Origin: Marinilabiliales bacterium
Lineage (GTDB): Bacteria > Bacteroidota > Bacteroidia > Bacteroidales > F082
Assembly (NCBI GenBank): GCA_002869465.1
Contig: PKSW01000137.1
Coordinates: 1-17,703, forward strand
DNA: 17,703 nt
Direction of reading: 5' to 3'
In this document: positions 16,709 through 17,703 of the stretch, piece by piece
Numbering within the stretch: the first letter of the stretch is position 1
Layout of the letters: the number at the start of each line of letters is the position of its first letter
Translations under genes and position numbers: made by a program
Notes under the pieces: model-generated
What the model saw: the letters and a program-made list of their open reading frames with translations, nothing else
Database searches by the model: none
What the model was told of the DNA's origin: nothing

Positions 16709-17128
16709 TTAGGGCAGCAAATTTAAGCAATTATCTTCTTGTACTCTCATAATTGCTTTTTCTTCAGAAGTCTTATCCTTAAAACCAATTAGATGTAATA
16801 TTCCATGAACCATTACCCTGGCAAGTTCACTTTCAAAGTCCATTTGAAGCGTTTGCGCATTCTCTTTAATCCGTTCAATGCTCACATATATTTCACCTGA
16901 TATGATATCATTATCCACAGACGAATCAAATGTGATTATGTCCGTGAATGTGTCGTGATTTAGAAATTGCTTGTTGATGGAATAAAGGTATGTATCGTCC
17001 GTAAAAATATATACGATCTCCCCTTCAATTTTTTGATGTTCTTTTTGAATAATTTTCTGAAGCCAGGATTTTAATTTTTCAGGATTTTTTAATTTAAATC
17101 CTTCAATAGCCGTGTTAAAGCTTATCAC
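16709..17128 (-). CDS. ybeY: rRNA maturation endoribonuclease YbeY
   Basis: A metal-dependent endoribonuclease for 16S rRNA 3'-end maturation and ribosome quality control. The signatures are NHDTFTDIITFD (57-68), SGEIYVS (77-83) and the metal-binding helix HGILHLIGFKDK (108-119). His108 and His112 are present. Most proteobacterial homologues have H-x3-H-x5-H (GYDH), and here the third ligand position appears to be Asp118 (GFKD), a variant I recall in other Bacteroidota. At 139 residues it is of normal size. The start codon is GTG at 17128: no ATG lies nearby in frame, and the GTG overlaps the end of the upstream GHKL gene by 14 bases, suggesting translational coupling. Confidence 0.94.
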   Translation of the reverse strand: MISFNTAIEGFKLKNPEKLKSWLQKIIQKEHQKIEGEIVYIFTDDTYLYSINKQFLNHDTFTDIITFDSSVDNDIISGEIYVSIERIKENAQTLQMDFESELARVMVHGILHLIGFKDKTSEEKAIMRVQEDNCLNLLP

Positions 17129-17603
17129 CGCTTTTCTGTTTCTTTTTTACATCTTCTTTCTTGAAATAAGATTGTAATTGGTCTGCTCTCTTTTTATAGA
17201 TTTCGTTGTGTAATGCACCTATATCAAAATTTAGGATGAGTGCATCCTCTTCGATCTCATATGCGTCCACTAATGACTTAATTAAGAAGATATTTCTGCT
17301 ATACGGACCATCCATTATATTATCCAGATCGATATCCGATTCAATTACTTTAACTATCTCTTTATCAATTGGTTGTGCGCTTATTTTTATTTGTTTGTAA
17401 TCTGTATTGTAGATGATATTTAGGGTCTTTCCAGGTGATTTTTCACAAAGCGTATTGAACAATTCCGTGATTGACATTAAAATATTTCCGTAATAAGTAT
17501 CATTAATAAATAACTGATCACAGATGTCGTCAACAAAATGTTCGATTTTTCTAATTTCCCTTGGTACTAATTTAAGTTCTAAGGATTGGTCATTGGCTAC
17601 CAT
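17115..17603 (-). CDS. Degenerate RsbW-like GHKL protein
   Basis: The protein is 162 residues, predicted cytoplasmic. Its layout matches the small ATP-binding (anti-sigma RsbW-like) protein that sits before ybeY in many Bacteroidota, but the ATP-binding motifs are worn down. The N box region reads ITELFNTLCEKS (about 45-56), where E-x3-N-x3-H would be expected. No D-x-G-x-G motif is seen where G1 should be (KISAQPIDKEI). The final glycine-rich stretch is YSRNIFLIKSL where GRGIFL is typical. The fold is probably kept but ATP binding may be lost. The lysine-rich tail (about 138-160) is extra. Its ATG overlaps the upstream partial gene and its 3' end overlaps ybeY, so all three look coupled. Whether it is anti-sigma, structural or regulatory cannot be told. 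Confidence 0.78.
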   Translation of the reverse strand: MVANDQSLELKLVPREIRKIEHFVDDICDQLFINDTYYGNILMSITELFNTLCEKSPGKTLNIIYNTDYKQIKISAQPIDKEIVKVIESDIDLDNIMDGPYSRNIFLIKSLVDAYEIEEDALILNFDIGALHNEIYKKRADQLQSYFKKEDVKKKQKSGDKL

Positions 17604-17703
17604 GTTCTCTCTCTAATTTATATAAATACTTCTTGAACAACTCTTTGTAATATGGAGACATCTCAATCGGAACTGTTTTCAGTATTTCTTCTTGAGTTAT
17701 TAC
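17590..17703 (-). CDS. Partial gene, 3' end only, unidentified (possibly DUF4175)
   Basis: The reading frame enters at 17703 and stays open for 37 codons to a TGA at 17590-17592. The visible C-terminus includes ITQEEILKTVPIEMSP and YYKELFKKYLYKLERE, charged and probably helical. The stop overlaps the ATG of the GHKL gene at 17603 by 14 bases, the same coupled arrangement as the next junction. From the usual Bacteroidota order before the GHKL protein and ybeY, I suspect a DUF4175 membrane protein, whose C-termini often end in a similar Y-Y/K-x-L-hydrophobic helix. This identity is inference from gene order and memory. The rest of the gene lies beyond the window. Confidence 0.6.
   Translation of the reverse strand, partial: VITQEEILKTVPIEMSPYYKELFKKYLYKLEREHGSQ

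Noticed and set aside
1..17703. CRISPR array, tRNA, rRNA, insertion sequence or toxin-antitoxin pair
   Set aside because: No short spaced direct repeats, tRNA-like cloverleaf, transposase motif or paired small genes were seen on either strand by eye; covariance-model searches were not possible.

Overview
The window looks like an origin-proximal piece of a Bacteroidota chromosome. The evidence is a subtilase ending in a type IX secretion (T9SS) C-terminal sorting domain, -7 boxes of the Bacteroidota TAnnTTTG type, degenerate EnvC and DUF4292 proteins typical of the phylum, and AT-rich DNA with weak Shine-Dalgarno sequences. The genus cannot be read from the sequence. Two exact 16-bp parS centromere sites bracket mnmG (gidA), a gene that often lies near parAB and oriC.

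Left block (1-4311, plus strand): three exported proteins. They are a 600-aa protein with three-and-a-bit tandem 120-bp repeats and a conserved C-terminal domain, a 73-aa protein made of signal peptide, Pro/Gly linker, membrane helix and basic tail (followed by a clear intrinsic terminator), and a 656-aa T9SS-exported subtilisin-like protease.

Right block (4321-17703, minus strand, read right to left): a 3'-terminal fragment of an unidentified gene; a degenerate GHKL (RsbW-like) protein; ybeY; parS; mnmG; parS; a class I SAM-dependent methyltransferase; a 1222-aa multi-membrane-segment NtrY-like histidine kinase; a polysaccharide flippase; dut; a TPR lipoprotein; a DUF4292 lipoprotein; and a LytM/M23 protein that has lost zinc ligands and so resembles EnvC. 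Genes at both ends of this block overlap or touch, which suggests translational coupling. The two blocks converge with only 9 bp between stop codons.

Functionally the right block mixes RNA maturation and modification (YbeY, MnmG), nucleotide hygiene (Dut), envelope construction (flippase, lipoproteins, EnvC-like activator) and sensing (histidine kinase). The left block is accessory surface or secreted material. No mobile element, CRISPR array, tRNA or rRNA was seen. No intergenic stretch exceeds 300 bases. I did not find a clearly new defence or other multi-gene system; the most notable structure is the parS pair built into the gaps on either side of mnmG.
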